Below, one piece after another: positions 13,557-14,298 of a DNA stretch of 14,298 nt (position 1 is its first letter; each line of letters opens with the position of its first letter). The notes under the pieces were generated by a model. It ran no database searches. It saw only the letters and a list, made by a program, of their open reading frames with translations, and had not been told where the DNA came from. The stretch comes from Dehalococcoidia bacterium (GTDB taxonomy: Bacteria > Chloroflexota > Dehalococcoidia > UBA6926), in the NCBI GenBank assembly GCA_030754805.1, contig JASLZO010000012.1:1-14298 (forward strand). Reading direction: 5' to 3'. The position numbers and the translations under genes were made by a program.

Positions 13557-14298
13557 TTACATCCGATTGGGAGCAGTCATCCCCATCAGCCCAAGCACGT
13601 TCGCGAGGACGGTCCGGGCGGCATAGACGAGACGCAGGCGTGCGAGGGCCACGGCGGCTCCTTCCTCTGACTCCAATACCCGGTGCCTCGTGTAGAAGTC
13701 GTGGAACGCAGTTGCAAGTGATAGTGCGTAGTGCGGCAGGTGGTGCGGTTCCAGGTTGCGGGCGGCACCCTGAACGACCTCGGGGAACCGAAGCATCTCC
13801 CTGATCAGCTGCTCCTCCGCCTGTTCGGAAAGGAGTGAAACGTCGGCTCCGGCTGCAGCTTCCGGGAGGCCCGCTTCCCTGGCTCCTCGAATGATCCCTG
13901 CGATCCGGGCGTGGGCGTACTGGATGTAGTAAACGGGGTTTTCTGGCGCCTCCCGCTTGGCGAGGTCGAGGTCGAAATCCATCTGAGCGTCGGCGGACCG
14001 CGCCAGAAAGAAGTAGCGACAGGCGTCCGGGCCCACTTCGTCGAGAACTTCCTCGAGCGTGATGATGTCGCCCGACCGTTTCGAGAGTTTTACGACCTCG
14101 TCTCCGCGTTTCAGCGTGACGAGTTGTACCAGGATGAACTGGAGTCGCTCGGGGTCGAGCCCCAGGGCACGCATTACGGCCTTCATCCTGGGTACATGAC
14201 CCTGGTGATCGGCGCCCCAGACGTTGATCACGCGCTCGAACTCGCGGACCAGGAATTTGTCGTAGTGGTATGCGATGTCGGAAGCGAAGTACGTGGGA
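13557..14298 (-). CDS. argS: Arginyl-tRNA synthetase, C-terminal part (5' end outside the window)
   Basis: 246 codons of the 3' part are present; the gene continues past the window end. The first visible residues PTYFASDIAYHYDKF and then VINVWGADHQGHVPRM are hallmark ArgRS segments of the class I catalytic domain. The signature KLSKRSG (14070-14090) takes the place of KMSKS. The C-terminal DALR anticodon-binding domain follows: PVYYIQYAHARI, then a helix bundle ending in RTVLANVLGLMGM. It charges tRNA-Arg. The N-terminal domain and the HIGH motif lie outside the window. A core gene upstream of the TrmH-family gene on the same strand. Confidence 0.95.
   Translation of the reverse strand, partial: PTYFASDIAYHYDKFLVREFERVINVWGADHQGHVPRMKAVMRALGLDPERLQFILVQLVTLKRGDEVVKLSKRSGDIITLEEVLDEVGPDACRYFFLARSADAQMDFDLDLAKREAPENPVYYIQYAHARIAGIIRGAREAGLPEAAAGADVSLLSEQAEEQLIREMLRFPEVVQGAARNLEPHHLPHYALSLATAFHDFYTRHRVLESEEGAAVALARLRLVYAARTVLANVLGLMGMTAPNRM

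Noticed and set aside
14076..14090. KLSKR in ArgRS as a degenerate KMSKS motif
   Set aside because: Arginyl-tRNA synthetases often vary at this motif, and all surrounding ArgRS segments are normal, so this is not a sign of inactivity.

Overview
The window is a high-GC bacterial chromosome segment with short intergenic gaps, Shine-Dalgarno-led genes and no phage, transposon, tRNA, rRNA or CRISPR signal. Content (SCP/Ltp2-like thiolase with an OB-fold partner, molybdenum hydroxylase subunits in medium-small-large order, an additional orphan large subunit, SRPBCC protein) resembles aerobic or marine Chloroflexota such as SAR202, or deep-branching Actinomycetota. This placement is inference from gene style, not from a phylogenetic marker.

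Layout. (1) 1-1207: the last codons of a probable DUF35/OB-fold protein, translationally coupled to a thiolase-fold protein whose usual catalytic Cys and His appear replaced. (2) 1204-2551: a TusA-like sulfur carrier, overlapped out of frame by the C-terminal piece of a YVTN beta-propeller, then a tandem rhodanese lacking both catalytic cysteines. (3) 2552-3031: no intact gene; an 11-bp inverted repeat, a 12-bp palindrome, and a decayed secreted trypsin-like (HtrA/DegP-type) protease with several in-frame stops. (4) 3032-4056, minus strand: an SRPBCC protein and a four-helix membrane protein. (5) 4057-4258: divergent intergenic region with a three-half-site operator. (6) 4259-7942: a complete three-subunit molybdenum hydroxylase operon (FAD, 2x[2Fe-2S], Mo subunits). 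Its active-site loop excludes genuine CO dehydrogenase. (7) 7943-9492: a nested inverted repeat, then trxA-trxB with an intrinsic terminator. (8) 9531-12775: paired palindromes, an alpha/beta hydrolase, and a second molybdenum-hydroxylase large subunit without its own FAD or FeS subunits. (9) 12772-14298, minus strand: a SpoU/TrmH RNA methyltransferase and the 3' part of argS, core genes converging on the accessory block.

How the parts may work together. The medium-small-large operon should build an oxidoreductase that hydroxylates an organic substrate and passes electrons from Mo through two [2Fe-2S] centres to FAD. The second large subunit may borrow the same small and medium subunits, giving one electron-transfer module two substrate specificities, with the adjacent hydrolase acting on the substrate or product. 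The thiolase-fold/OB-fold pair suggests acyl-CoA side-chain degradation. Region 1204-3051 looks like a decaying locus: out-of-frame gene fragment, cysteine-less rhodaneses and a protease pseudogene lie side by side. No Mo-hydroxylase maturation gene (XdhC/CoxF-, CoxD- or CoxE-like) was recognised in the window.
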